64,000 nt of DNA from Rhodospirillaceae bacterium (GCA_020638595.1 JACKIG010000016.1:1-64000), one strand, 5' to 3'; positions 45,411 to 54,388 are shown, counted from the stretch's first letter. Translations and numbers: made by a program. The notes: a model not told the origin generated them from the sequence alone.

Positions 45411-45432
45411 TGTGGCACGGATTGTGGTACGC
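45411..45432. promoter_or_regulatory. Probable integrase arm-type site near the right end
   Basis: TGTGGCACGGATTGTGGTACGC matches 41121-41142 in 19 of 22 positions. Both copies lie inside the element close to an att site (54 and 120 bases away), as expected of arm-type sites on both sides of the crossover in the circular form. Confidence 0.6.
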
Positions 45433-45485
45433 TCGGCCCACACGCGCAGATAAAATCAGCGAAATCAATGCATTAGATCGGCAAA

Positions 45486-45499
45486 GTGGCGGAGGGGGC
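45486..45499. other. att site inside tRNA-Ser 3' end
   Basis: The 14-bp GTGGCGGAGGGGGC overlaps the CCA tail and the 3' strand of the acceptor stem of the tRNA-Ser gene (minus strand). Insertion keeps the tRNA intact because the element supplies the same bases. Confidence 0.82.
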
Positions 45500-45578
45500 G
45501 GGATTCGAACCCGCGGTACATCTTTCGACGTACGACGGTTTAGCAAACCGCTGGTTTCAGCCACTCACCCACCCCTCC
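45487..45578 (-). tRNA. tRNA-Ser(GCT), CCA encoded
   Basis: The sequence folds as a tRNA with acceptor stem GGAGGGG/CCCCTCC, discriminator G and genomic CCA. The anticodon loop is TTGCTAA, giving GCT, which reads AGC/AGU. The long variable arm (GTCGTACGTCGAAAGATGTAC region) is typical of a class II serine tRNA, and the T-loop GGTTCGAATCCC is present. It is the target of the adjacent integrative element. Confidence 0.96.
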
Positions 45579-45736
45579 GCGGGCTGGACTCGGGCACATT
45601 GCTGGCTGATCCACGGCGACCATCTACAGGCGCGCCTGCGGGCTTGTCAATCATCGCACCCGGCCGGCCGGCGCATGGGCCATCCGCTGCGCCCCCTGTC
45701 GCCGCCGGGCGGGGGCGTGATAAGAGAGCCGCCGCC

Positions 45737-47629
45737 ATGCTTCAGATCACCGACCTCACGCACCGCATCGCCGGGCGCAAGCTGTTCGACCAGGCAACGG
45801 TCGCCGTACCGGCCGGCCATCGCGTCGGGCTGGTCGGTCGCAACGGCAGCGGCAAGACCACGCTGCTGCGCATGATCACGGGCGAGCTGCACCCCGACGA
45901 AGGCCAGATCGCCATGCCCCTGCGCTGGCGCGTGGGCACCGTGGCGCAGGAGGCACCGTCGGGCGCAACCAGCCTGCTGGACACCGTGCTGGCCGCCGAT
46001 ACCGAGCGCGCCGCCCTGCTGGACGAGGCGGAGACGGTGACGGACCCGCACCGCATCGCCGAGGTCCATACCCGGCTGGCGGAGATCGCGGCCCACGCCG
46101 CACCGGCCCGCGCGGCCTCGATCCTCGCCGGTCTCGGCTTCGACGACGCCGTGCAGGCGGGACCCTGTTCCGCCCTGTCGGGCGGCATGCGCATGCGCGT
46201 GGCGCTGGCCCAGGTACTGTTCCGCCAGCCCGACCTGCTGCTGCTGGACGAGCCCACCAACCACCTGGACCTGGAAGCGACCCTGTGGCTGGAGGGCTAT
46301 CTGCAACGCTACCCCCACACGATCCTGCTGGTCAGCCACGACCGTGACCTGTTGAACCGGGCCGTGGGCAGCATCGTCCACCTGAACGCCGGCAAGCTGG
46401 AGATGTATGCCGGCGGCTATGACCGCTTCGAGACGACACGGCGCCTCAAGCTGGAGCACCAGGCGGCCCTGCAGGCGAGGCAGGAGGCGCAACGCCGCCA
46501 CATGCAGGCCTTCGTCGACCGCTTCCGCTACAAGGCCAGCAAGGCCCGCCAGGCGCAAAGCCGGCTGAAGGCGCTGGAGCGCATGGAGCCGATCGCCGCG
46601 GTGGCGGAGGAGCCGACCATCGCCTTCGCCTTCCCGGAGCCGGAGGCGCTGGCACCGCCCATCCTGACCCTGGAGCGGGCGGCCGCCGGCTATGACGGCC
46701 GCACGGTCTTGCGCAACCTGAGCCTGCGCATCGACATGGACGACCGGCTGGCACTGCTGGGCGCCAACGGCAACGGCAAGTCGACGCTGGTGAAGCTGCT
46801 GGGTGGCCGCCTGGACGCGATGGACGGCGAAGTGCAGCGCGCGCCGAAATTGCGGATCGGCTATTTCGCCCAGCATCAGGCCGACGAGTTGGACCTGGGG
46901 GCGACCGCGCTGCGCCAGGCCATGGATGTCATGCCGAAGGCCACCGAAGAGAAGGTGCGCAGCCATCTCGGCCGTTTCGGCTTCCCGCAGGCGCGGGCCG
47001 AGACGCGCATCGGCGACATGTCGGGCGGGGAGAAGGCGCGGCTGCTGCTGGCACTGATGGCGCGCGACGCCCCGCATCTGCTGCTGCTGGACGAGCCCAC
47101 CAACCACCTGGACGTCGACAGCCGCCAGGCACTGATCCAGGCGATCAACGACTACCCGGGCGCGGTCATCCTGATCAGCCACGACCCGCACCTGATCGAG
47201 CTGACGGCCGACCGCCTGCTGCTGGTCGCCGACGGCACCTGCCGGCCCTATGACGGGGACCTGGCCGACTACCGCAAATGGCTGTTGAGCCGCGGCGGCA
47301 ACCAGGACGGCCGGGCCGACGGCGCCAGGACCCAAGGGTCGATCCGCAAGCAGGAACGGCGCACGGCGGCGGAAGCGCGCGCGGCGCTTGCCCCCCTGCG
47401 CCGCCAGGCCACCGATGCGGAGAAGCGCATTGCCGCCCTGGAGCGCGAGAAGGCCGAACTGGAGCGCCAGCTGGCCGACCCCGCGCTGTACGGCGGCGCC
47501 AGCGAGCGCGTCACGGACCTGCAAAAGCGGCTGCACGCCGTCGGCCGCGGCATCGAGGAGGCGGAGACCGCCTGGCTTGAAGCCCAGGCGGCGCTGGAGG
47601 ACGCATCGGCCAGCGGCACGTCCGGCTGA
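45737..47629 (+). CDS. ABC-F family ATPase (Uup-like)
   Basis: A 630-residue soluble protein with two ABC domains and no membrane part. Walker A motifs are GRNGSGKTTL (about 33) and GANGNGKSTL (about 341); signatures are LSGGMRMR and MSGGEKAR; both Walker B regions read LLLLDEPTNHLD. The linker between domains is the ribosome-facing helical P-site tether (QARQEAQRRHMQAFVDRFRYKASKARQAQSR). A charged coiled coil (about 540-625) forms the C-terminus, as in Uup. It likely acts on ribosomes or DNA intermediates. It precedes convergent holC. Confidence 0.92.
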   Translation: MLQITDLTHRIAGRKLFDQATVAVPAGHRVGLVGRNGSGKTTLLRMITGELHPDEGQIAMPLRWRVGTVAQEAPSGATSLLDTVLAADTERAALLDEAETVTDPHRIAEVHTRLAEIAAHAAPARAASILAGLGFDDAVQAGPCSALSGGMRMRVALAQVLFRQPDLLLLDEPTNHLDLEATLWLEGYLQRYPHTILLVSHDRDLLNRAVGSIVHLNAGKLEMYAGGYDRFETTRRLKLEHQAALQARQEAQRRHMQAFVDRFRYKASKARQAQSRLKALERMEPIAAVAEEPTIAFAFPEPEALAPPILTLERAAAGYDGRTVLRNLSLRIDMDDRLALLGANGNGKSTLVKLLGGRLDAMDGEVQRAPKLRIGYFAQHQADELDLGATALRQAMDVMPKATEEKVRSHLGRFGFPQARAETRIGDMSGGEKARLLLALMARDAPHLLLLDEPTNHLDVDSRQALIQAINDYPGAVILISHDPHLIELTADRLLLVADGTCRPYDGDLADYRKWLLSRGGNQDGRADGARTQGSIRKQERRTAAEARAALAPLRRQATDAEKRIAALEREKAELERQLADPALYGGASERVTDLQKRLHAVGRGIEEAETAWLEAQAALEDASASGTSG

Positions 47630-47654
47630 CGGTGCGGCTGGTCGGCCGCCCGGG

Positions 47655-48122
47655 CTACTGCGCGCCCTCGGTGCGCTGCTTTTCCTCCCAGCGGCCGGTT
47701 TCGCTCTGCTGCCAATAGGCCAGCGTATGGCCGGCATCGCGATAGCGGCGCCAGCGTGCGCGCGCCGCCTGCACCGCCTCGCCCACCCGGCCGTCGAAGA
47801 TCTCGCAGACCAGCGCGAAGTCCTCCGGCCGGGCGGTGTCCGCGCCATCGGTCAGGAACAGCACATGGGACCCGTTCGGGTTCTCGTCGCGGTGGGTCAG
47901 CCAGACCGGCTGGCGGTCGGCGTCCCCATCCTCGGCATTGCCATGCGGCAGGAAGGTGCGGTCGCTGTAGGTCCACAGATAGTGATTGAGCGCCGCCGTA
48001 CGGTCTTCCGACCCGGTCAGCACCACGGCACGCCAGCCCCGCTGCAGGCACTTTTCCAGAAGCTCCGGCAGCGCCTGTTCCAGCGTCTTGCGCATCAGGT
48101 GGTAGAAACGGATCTCCGTCAT
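47655..48122 (-). CDS. holC: DNA polymerase III chi subunit
   Basis: A 155-residue protein starting MTEIRFYHLMRKTLEQALPELLEKCL, with RAVVLTGSEDRTAALNHYLWTY and the LPHGNAEDGDADRQPVWLT motif typical of HolC. It links SSB to the clamp loader. The start matches family members. It follows pepA on the same strand after 41 bases, the usual alphaproteobacterial pepA-holC pair. Confidence 0.93.
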   Translation of the reverse strand: MTEIRFYHLMRKTLEQALPELLEKCLQRGWRAVVLTGSEDRTAALNHYLWTYSDRTFLPHGNAEDGDADRQPVWLTHRDENPNGSHVLFLTDGADTARPEDFALVCEIFDGRVGEAVQAARARWRRYRDAGHTLAYWQQSETGRWEEKQRTEGAQ

Positions 48123-48163
48123 CGTGGCTGCGCCCGCGCCGGGGCCGGCTCCGCCGCCCGCCA

Positions 48164-49660
48164 CTACCGCTCGTAGGTATCGGCGACGAACCGGTCGAGC
48201 AGGCAGACACCGAAGCCCGTGGCGCCTTTCGGTACCGTCGGCCTGTCCTTCTTCGACCAGGCCATGCCGGCGATGTCCAGATGCGCCCACGGCACGTCCT
48301 GCACGAAGCGCTTCAGGAACTGCGCCGCCACGGCGGCACCGCCGTTGCGGTGGCCGGCGACGTTCTTCATGTCGGCGATCTCGCTGTCGATCTCGCGGTC
48401 ATAGGGCTCGCCCAGCGGCATCCGCCACAGCGGCTCGCCGGTGGCCTTGCCGGCGGCCAGAAGCTGGTCGGCCAGCGCGTCGTCGGAGGCGAACAGCCCG
48501 GCCTGATGCGTGCCCAGCGCCACCATGATCGCCCCGGTCAGGGTGGCAAGGTCGATCATCGCCGCCGGCTTGAACCGCTGCTGCGTGTACCAGAGCGCGT
48601 CGGCCAGCACCAGGCGGCCTTCGGCGTCGGTATTGATCACCTCGATGGTCTGGCCGGACATGGACGTGACGACGTCCCCGGGCCGCTGGGCGGTCGCCGA
48701 CGGCATGTTTTCCACCAGGCCCAGGATGCCCACCGCGTTGACCTTGGCCTTGCGGCCGGCCAGCACGCGCATGACGCCGACGACCGCGCCGGCGCCGGCC
48801 ATGTCCCACTTCATTTCCTCCATGCCTGCGCCGGGCTTCAGCGAGATGCCGCCGGTATCGAAGGTGACGCCCTTGCCGACGAAGGCGACCGGCGGCCGTT
48901 CGGCATCGGCACCGTACCATTGCAGCACGACCAGGCGGCTCGACCGGGCCGACCCCTGCCCCACGCCCAAGAGCGCGCCCATGCCCATGGCCCGCATGTC
49001 ATCCTCGTCCAGGACCTCCACAGCCAGCCCGGCGTCGCGCAGGGGCAGGCAGCGCTCGGCAAAGCTCTCGGGGAACAGGACATTGGCCGGCTCGGACACG
49101 AGGTCGCGCGTCAGGGTCACGCCGGCGACCAGCGCGTCGACACGTTGGCGCTGCTCGGCATCCACCCCATGGTCGTCGGTCATGACCACCAAGTCGGACA
49201 GGCTCGGCTTCGCCTCCGCCTTCTCGCGCGTCCGGTAGCGGTCGAAGCGATAGGCGCGCAGCCGGGCACCCGCGGCAAAGGCCGCCGCCGCCTCGCCCGA
49301 CCCGACGGGCGCCTTGGCAGGCGCATCCAGCCAGACGGCCGCCGTCACCGCCCCTGCGGCATTGAGCTGCGCCATCGCCGACCCGCCGATCTTCTGCCAG
49401 GCCGCACCATCCAGGTCGTCCGTCCCGCCCAGGCCGATCAGCGTCACCCGCTCCACCGGCAATCCGGCCGGTGCGGCAATATGGATCGCATCCTCGCGCT
49501 TGCCGGTGAACCGGCCGGCGCCCGCCAGCACCCGCCCGATCTGGCCGTCCGTCAGGCGGTCCAGCTCTTCCGCCCCGGCGGTCAGCACCTTGTCGGCCAG
49601 CACGCCCACCACCAGAGTCCCGGCGTCCGGCATCGAGCGCTCGGCGAAGGAGAGATTCAT
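48164..49660 (-). CDS. pepA: Leucyl aminopeptidase (M17)
   Basis: A 498-residue cytosolic zinc or manganese aminopeptidase. The N-terminal macro-like domain is variable; the catalytic half shows VGKGVTFDTGGISLKPG with the metal Lys/Asp, MKWDMAGAGAV and the signature NTDAEGRLVLADAL. Start MNLSFAERSM is chosen; a longer in-frame extension is unlike the family. It is divergent from lptF. Confidence 0.95.
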   Translation of the reverse strand: MNLSFAERSMPDAGTLVVGVLADKVLTAGAEELDRLTDGQIGRVLAGAGRFTGKREDAIHIAAPAGLPVERVTLIGLGGTDDLDGAAWQKIGGSAMAQLNAAGAVTAAVWLDAPAKAPVGSGEAAAAFAAGARLRAYRFDRYRTREKAEAKPSLSDLVVMTDDHGVDAEQRQRVDALVAGVTLTRDLVSEPANVLFPESFAERCLPLRDAGLAVEVLDEDDMRAMGMGALLGVGQGSARSSRLVVLQWYGADAERPPVAFVGKGVTFDTGGISLKPGAGMEEMKWDMAGAGAVVGVMRVLAGRKAKVNAVGILGLVENMPSATAQRPGDVVTSMSGQTIEVINTDAEGRLVLADALWYTQQRFKPAAMIDLATLTGAIMVALGTHQAGLFASDDALADQLLAAGKATGEPLWRMPLGEPYDREIDSEIADMKNVAGHRNGGAAVAAQFLKRFVQDVPWAHLDIAGMAWSKKDRPTVPKGATGFGVCLLDRFVADTYER

Positions 49661-49796
49661 TTCGGCGTATCCCCACTTGGGCCCGCGGCGGCTCGCGAGC
49701 GTGATATCCGTCGGAGGCCGGCGAACCCGGCGCATCCCTGGCGCGGGGCGGCCGGTTTGCGTCCGGCTGTTCCCCCGTGCGATATAGGGCGCCGCG

Positions 49797-50921
49797 ATGA
49801 ACAGGATCAACCGCTACATCTTCCGCCATCTGGCGATCTCCACCGTGATCGCCACGGCGGTGCTGGTCTTCGCCATCTGGCTGACGCAGTCGCTGCGGCT
49901 GATCGAGGTGATCGTCGACGGCTCTGCGCCGATCTGGCTGTTCCTGAAGCTGGTCGGCCTGGCGATGCCGGAATTCCTGATCACGGTGCTGCCCATAGGG
50001 TCGGTCGCCGCCGTCCTGTTCACCTATCACCGCCTGACCGCCGACAGCGAGCTGGTGGTGATGCGGGCCAGCGGCATGGGCCCGATGCGCCTGGCGCGGC
50101 CGGCCCTGATGATGGCCGGTACGGTGGTGGCGATCAGCTATGTCTTCAACCTCTACCTGTGGCCCCTGGCCAGCCAGGAATTCCGCAAGCTGAGCCTGCT
50201 GGTGGAATCCCAGTACGCGACCGTGTTCCTGCACGAGGGGCAGTTCAACCCGGTGGACGACGACATCACCGTCTACTTCGCCCGCAGGCGCCAGTCGGAG
50301 GAACTGACCGGCATCCTGATCCACGACAATCGCAATCGCCAGCGGCCGGTGACGATCGTCGCGGAGCGCGGGCTGCTGATGACGACCGGCGAGGGACCGC
50401 GCGTCATCATGTTCGACGGCAACCGCCAGGAGATGGACCGCGAGAACGGACGCCTGGATGTGCTGTATTTCGACCAGTACGCCATCGACCTGGAGGTCAT
50501 CCGTCCGGACCTGCGCGAACGCTGGGCGGAACCGGATGAGCGGTTCATCGGCGACCTGCTGTCGCCGGACCTGAGCCATCCGCACGATGTCCGCAAATAC
50601 GTCACATTGGTGGCCGAAGGTCACAGCCGGCTTTCGTCGCCGTTGTGGGTGATCGCCTATGCCATGGCTGCACTCGGCGTTCTGTTGTCCGGTGAAGGCG
50701 GCCGGCGCATCCAGGGCCGCCGCATCGGCGTATGCGCCGCCCTGCTGGTCGTCTTGCAGGCCCTGTCGATGTCGCTGTCCGGCCTCACCCGCGTCGACCT
50801 GGACGTGGCGCCGTTGATGTACCTGACGCCGGTGCTGGTCGCCGTCGCGGGGGCCATGGCCATGTATCGGCCGATGCCGCGCAGGCGATCGGCGCCGGCC
50901 GCCCTGCCCGCCGCCGCCTGA
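49797..50921 (+). CDS. lptF: Lipopolysaccharide export permease LptF
   Basis: A 374-residue inner-membrane protein with about six helices and a periplasmic beta-jellyroll (about 125-275). MNRINRYIFRHLAISTVIATAVL opens helix 1; PEFLITVLPIGSVAAVLFTYHRLTADSEL is a LptF/LptG hallmark. With LptG and LptB it extracts LPS. The gap to lptG is only seven bases. Confidence 0.93.
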   Translation: MNRINRYIFRHLAISTVIATAVLVFAIWLTQSLRLIEVIVDGSAPIWLFLKLVGLAMPEFLITVLPIGSVAAVLFTYHRLTADSELVVMRASGMGPMRLARPALMMAGTVVAISYVFNLYLWPLASQEFRKLSLLVESQYATVFLHEGQFNPVDDDITVYFARRRQSEELTGILIHDNRNRQRPVTIVAERGLLMTTGEGPRVIMFDGNRQEMDRENGRLDVLYFDQYAIDLEVIRPDLRERWAEPDERFIGDLLSPDLSHPHDVRKYVTLVAEGHSRLSSPLWVIAYAMAALGVLLSGEGGRRIQGRRIGVCAALLVVLQALSMSLSGLTRVDLDVAPLMYLTPVLVAVAGAMAMYRPMPRRRSAPAALPAAA

Positions 50922-50928
50922 GGCCGCC

Positions 50929-52020
50929 ATGGGACCGCTGGCCACCTTCTCGCGCTATGTCGGACGGCAGTTCCTGCTGTGGTTCCTGGTGATGATGCTG
51001 GTGCTGTCGGGCATCATCATGCTGTTCGAGTTCGTGGAGCTGCTGCGCCGCGGCGGCTCCGGCGGCATTTCCGTCGCCGTCGCCATCCAGATGACGCTGC
51101 TGAAGCTGCCCGACACGGTGTCGCTGCTGTTCCACCTGGCGGTGCTGTTCAGCGCGATGTTCACCTTCTGGCGGCTGACGCGCAGCCAGGAGCTGATCGT
51201 CGCCCGCGCCGCCGGCGTGTCGGCGTGGCAGTTCCTGCTGCCGGTCGTCCTGCTGGCCGCGGTGATCGGCGTTGCCAAGATCGCCCTGTTCAACCCGATC
51301 GCCGCCGCCATGTTCGCCCGCTACGAGGTGCTGGAGGACCGCAACATCCGGGGCATCAGCGCCGTCCTCGACATCTCGCGCGGCGGGTTGTGGCTGCGCC
51401 AGCGCGACGAGGACGGGATTTCGGTGATCCATGCCGAGCGCACTGCGCCCGAGGAGATCCTGCTGAGCAACGTCATCGTCTTCCTCTATGACCGTGACGA
51501 GCACTATCGGGGCCGGATCGATGCGCGGGAAGCGCAGCTGGAGGACGGGTACTGGGACATCCACGACGCCTGGGTCAGCATCGACCGCAACCGGCCGGAA
51601 TTCGTGGCCCGGCACCGGCTGCCCAGCGACCTGACGGTGGAGCGGATCCAGGACAGCTTCGCATCGCCGAAGACCCTGTCGTTCTGGGACTTGCCCGATT
51701 TCATCGAGACGTTGGAGATCACGGGGTTTTCGTCGCTGCGCCACCGGCTGCACTACGATTCCCTGCTGGCGCAGCCGCTGCTGCTGGCGGCCATGGTGCT
51801 GTTCGCCGCATCGTTCTCGCTGCGCCATTCGCGCCACGGCGGCACCGTCGTCATGGTCGTGACGGGCGTCTTGACCGGCTTTGCCATGTTCGTCCTGAAT
51901 GACCTGGTCATGGCGCTCGGCCTGGCGGAGAGCATCCCCGCCCTGATGGCCGCCTGGACCCCGGCCGGTGTGGCCACACTGCTGGGCACGGCGACGCTGC
52001 TGCACCTCGAGGACGGATAG
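50929..52020 (+). CDS. lptG: Lipopolysaccharide export permease LptG
   Basis: A 363-residue LptF paralogue. It starts MGPLATFSRYVGRQFLLWFL, has the first helices, the LFHLAVLFSAMFTFWRLTRSQELIVARAAGVSAWQ hallmark, a beta-jellyroll and a final helix group. It forms a heterodimer with LptF. About 150 bases separate it from surA; lptD is expected there in related genomes but is absent. Confidence 0.93.
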   Translation: MGPLATFSRYVGRQFLLWFLVMMLVLSGIIMLFEFVELLRRGGSGGISVAVAIQMTLLKLPDTVSLLFHLAVLFSAMFTFWRLTRSQELIVARAAGVSAWQFLLPVVLLAAVIGVAKIALFNPIAAAMFARYEVLEDRNIRGISAVLDISRGGLWLRQRDEDGISVIHAERTAPEEILLSNVIVFLYDRDEHYRGRIDAREAQLEDGYWDIHDAWVSIDRNRPEFVARHRLPSDLTVERIQDSFASPKTLSFWDLPDFIETLEITGFSSLRHRLHYDSLLAQPLLLAAMVLFAASFSLRHSRHGGTVVMVVTGVLTGFAMFVLNDLVMALGLAESIPALMAAWTPAGVATLLGTATLLHLEDG

Positions 52021-52173
52021 GTGGGGTGCCGACCTGCCGGGTGCGCCGATCGAGCCCGTGTGCGGGCCACCCCTCGCCCGCCTATCAACGGCGGGAACCA
52101 TTCGATAGACTGAGATTGGCCAAGCCTTCGCTATGCATCCCGCCCCCCACCCATCGCCGACAAGCGCCACCTG

Positions 52174-53457
52174 ATGGAAATGGCCATGTCCCATAGACTG
52201 CTCATCGCCGCTCTTTTCCTGTTCGCCGGCCTCGGTGCGGGCGTTCCAGCCGGGTCGCAGGAGATCGAGCGCATTGCCGCCGTCGTCAACGACGACGTCA
52301 TCTCGACATCCGACCTGCGTTCGCGGCTGGACCTGTCGATGCTGGCCTCGGGCCTGCCGCCGACGGACGAGAACCGCGAGCGGCTGCGTCCGCAGGTGCT
52401 GCGCCAGCTCATCGACGAGTCGCTGCAGCGCCAGGAGGCGGAACGATTCGATATCGAAGCCAGCCAGGACGACATCGACCAGGCGGTCAGCACCATCGCC
52501 AGCAACAACGGCATGACCCCCGACCAGCTGTTGGGCGGGCTGGAACAGGCGGGCATTCCGCCGACGACGTTGATCGAGCAGGTCGCAGCCACGCTGGCCT
52601 GGCGGGATCTGGTGCGCGCGCGGCTGATGAGCGAAGTCGCCATCAGCGAAGACGAGATCGACGACGCGATTGCGCGCATCACCGCCAATCGCGGCCAGCC
52701 GGAATACCTGGTGGCGGAGATCTTCCTGTCCGTCGACGACCCGACGCAGGAAGCCCAGGTGGCCGAGCTTGCCGAGCAGCTTGTGCAGGAGATGCGCCGC
52801 GGCGCCAACTTCGCCGCCGTCGCCCAGCAATTCAGCCAGTCGCCCACGGCGGCCTCGGCCGGCGACCTTGGCTGGGTGATGAGCGGGCAGCTCGACCCCG
52901 CGATCGACAGGGCGCTGACCACCATGGTCCCGGGCCAGCTTTCGCCACCCATCCGCACGGTCGGCGGCTTCCACATCATCCTCGTGCGCGACACCCGGAT
53001 CGTCGCCGCCACCAATCCGGACGAAGTCATCGTGCACGCCTATCAGCTGGTGCTGTCGCTGCCTGCCGCGGCGACACAGGCGGATGTGGACCGCATCTCG
53101 GCGGAGCTGCAGAACATCATCGAGTCGGTGCGCGGCTGCGACCAGTTGCAGCAGCGGGCCCAGTCGATCGGCGCGGATGACGGCCTGGACCTGGGCACCC
53201 GACCCCTCGGCGAGTTCGACGAGCAGGCGCGCGCGATGATGCAGAGCCTTCCGGTGGGGCAACCCAGCCAGATCGCGCCGCTGAACAATGGCCGGTCGGC
53301 CGCGGTCTACATGGTCTGCGACCGCCAGTTCCCCGACGACGCCGGCATCAACCGCGACGAGATCGCCAACACCATCGGCGAGGAACGCGTGGGCATGCTG
53401 GCCCGCCGCTATCTGAGGGATCTGCGCAACGCGGCCTATATCGACCTCAGGGTCTAG
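52174..53457 (+). CDS. surA: Periplasmic chaperone/peptidyl-prolyl isomerase SurA
   Basis: A 427-residue outer-membrane-protein chaperone. A signal peptide covers about residues 5-28 (HRLLIAALFLFAGLGAGVPAGSQ). The SurA_N domain follows (IERIAAVVNDDVISTSDLRSRL). One parvulin domain is clear (about 168-275, with PEYLVAEIFLSV and QFSQSPTAASAGDLGWV), and a second, degenerate one follows (VHAYQLVLSLP). Three close in-frame ATGs exist; the first is used here. It is ten bases from rsmA. Confidence 0.93.
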   Translation: MEMAMSHRLLIAALFLFAGLGAGVPAGSQEIERIAAVVNDDVISTSDLRSRLDLSMLASGLPPTDENRERLRPQVLRQLIDESLQRQEAERFDIEASQDDIDQAVSTIASNNGMTPDQLLGGLEQAGIPPTTLIEQVAATLAWRDLVRARLMSEVAISEDEIDDAIARITANRGQPEYLVAEIFLSVDDPTQEAQVAELAEQLVQEMRRGANFAAVAQQFSQSPTAASAGDLGWVMSGQLDPAIDRALTTMVPGQLSPPIRTVGGFHIILVRDTRIVAATNPDEVIVHAYQLVLSLPAAATQADVDRISAELQNIIESVRGCDQLQQRAQSIGADDGLDLGTRPLGEFDEQARAMMQSLPVGQPSQIAPLNNGRSAAVYMVCDRQFPDDAGINRDEIANTIGEERVGMLARRYLRDLRNAAYIDLRV

Positions 53458-53467
53458 ACCCCAGGCG

Positions 53468-54334
53468 ATGCCCCCGACGGACGCGGCCGTGGGGGCCGGG
53501 CTGCCGCCCCTGCGCGACGTGATCCGCAGCTTCGGGCTGTCGGCCCGCAAGGGGCTGGGCCAGCACTTCCTGCTCGATCTCAACCTTACCCGCAGGATCG
53601 CACGGGCTGCCGGCGACCTGACGGATGTTGCCGTCATCGAGGTCGGCCCCGGACCGGGCGGGCTGACGCGGGCGCTGCTGGAAAGCTCGGCACGACGGGT
53701 GATCGCCATAGAGCGCGACGACCGCTGCATCGCCGCGCTGCAGCCCCTGGTCGCGGCCGGCGGCGGCCGGCTGACCGTCCTGGCCGAAGATGCGCTGGCG
53801 GTGGATATGGCGGCACTGGACAGCGGTCCCATGGCCGTGGTCGCCAACCTTCCGTACAACATCGCAACGCCGCTGCTGCTGGGCTGGCTGGCCGGGGCCG
53901 GCCGGTTCCGCAGCCTGACCCTTATGTTCCAGCGCGAAGTCGCGGACCGGCTGGTGGCGGTCCCCGGCACCAAGGCCTATGGCCGGCTGTCTGTCGTCAC
54001 CCAGTGGCGGACACGGGCATCGCGGCTGTTCCACGTGCCGCCGTCGGCCTTCACCCCGCCGCCGGCGGTGCAGTCGACCGTCGTCCAGCTGATGCCGCTG
54101 GCCGACCCGGCGGATGTGGACTGGTCGACGGTGGAGCGGGTCACGCAGGCGGCCTTCGGGCAGCGGCGCAAGATGCTGCGCCACAGCCTGCGCAGCCTGG
54201 GCGATGCGGAGGCCCTGCTGGCCGCCGCGGCGCTGTCCGGCACCGACCGGGCGGAAGACGTGCCCATCGACGGCTTCATCGCCCTCGCCCGCGGTCTGGA
54301 AGCGGCCGAGGCCCCCCTACAAGACGCCCCATAG
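53468..54334 (+). CDS. rsmA: 16S rRNA (adenine1518/1519-N6) dimethyltransferase
   Basis: A 288-residue SAM methyltransferase (KsgA). It has GLGQHFLLDLNLTRRI at the N-terminus, SAM motif VIEVGPGPGGLTRAL, catalytic NLPYN, and the RNA-binding helices QRRKMLRHSLRS in the C-terminal domain. It follows surA. pdxA, which often lies between the two, is missing here. Confidence 0.96.
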   Translation: MPPTDAAVGAGLPPLRDVIRSFGLSARKGLGQHFLLDLNLTRRIARAAGDLTDVAVIEVGPGPGGLTRALLESSARRVIAIERDDRCIAALQPLVAAGGGRLTVLAEDALAVDMAALDSGPMAVVANLPYNIATPLLLGWLAGAGRFRSLTLMFQREVADRLVAVPGTKAYGRLSVVTQWRTRASRLFHVPPSAFTPPPAVQSTVVQLMPLADPADVDWSTVERVTQAAFGQRRKMLRHSLRSLGDAEALLAAAALSGTDRAEDVPIDGFIALARGLEAAEAPLQDAP

Positions 54335-54388
54335 TCGTTCTAGATCCATGGCCGAGCCCGTTGGCCCCCCTGCGATGGTCCGCCCGCC

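Larger units (their letters stand above)
45002..45485. other. Right end of the element, no supportable gene
   Basis: About 480 bases after the excisionase-like stop. A frame starting ATGCGGCTTGATC (44991) stays open to 45476, but its composition is unconvincing. An island-type LALLSLSRRLGLAASRA segment is present, so a short real protein of unclear end is possible. The stretch contains the right iteron block and an arm-type repeat. Confidence 0.5.
40987..45499. mobile_element. 4.5-kb integrative element inserted at the 3' end of tRNA-Ser(GCT)
   Basis: Bounded by a 14-bp direct repeat GTGGCGGAGGGGGC (40987-41000 and 45486-45499), the right copy being the 3' end (acceptor stem plus CCA) of the tRNA-Ser gene. 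Inside are a tyrosine recombinase, a low-GC three-gene operon, an orphan gene and an excisionase-like helix-turn-helix gene, with short repeats near both ends. No capsid, conjugation or replication protein is seen, so it is satellite-sized and likely depends on a helper or only excises and integrates. The integrase sits at the end away from the tRNA. Confidence 0.85.

Noticed and set aside
44991..45476. 161-codon plus-strand frame at the right end of the element
   Set aside because: Uneven composition and no family; it runs through the iteron and arm-site region. A short real protein cannot be excluded but the end is unclear.
45579..45736. Second tRNA or small gene beside tRNA-Ser
   Set aside because: No cloverleaf fold or frame with a ribosome site was found in these 158 bases.
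50785..53973. Long minus-strand open frame across lptG, surA and rsmA
   Set aside because: All three plus-strand genes have intact motifs and operon spacing; the antisense frame shows no domain.
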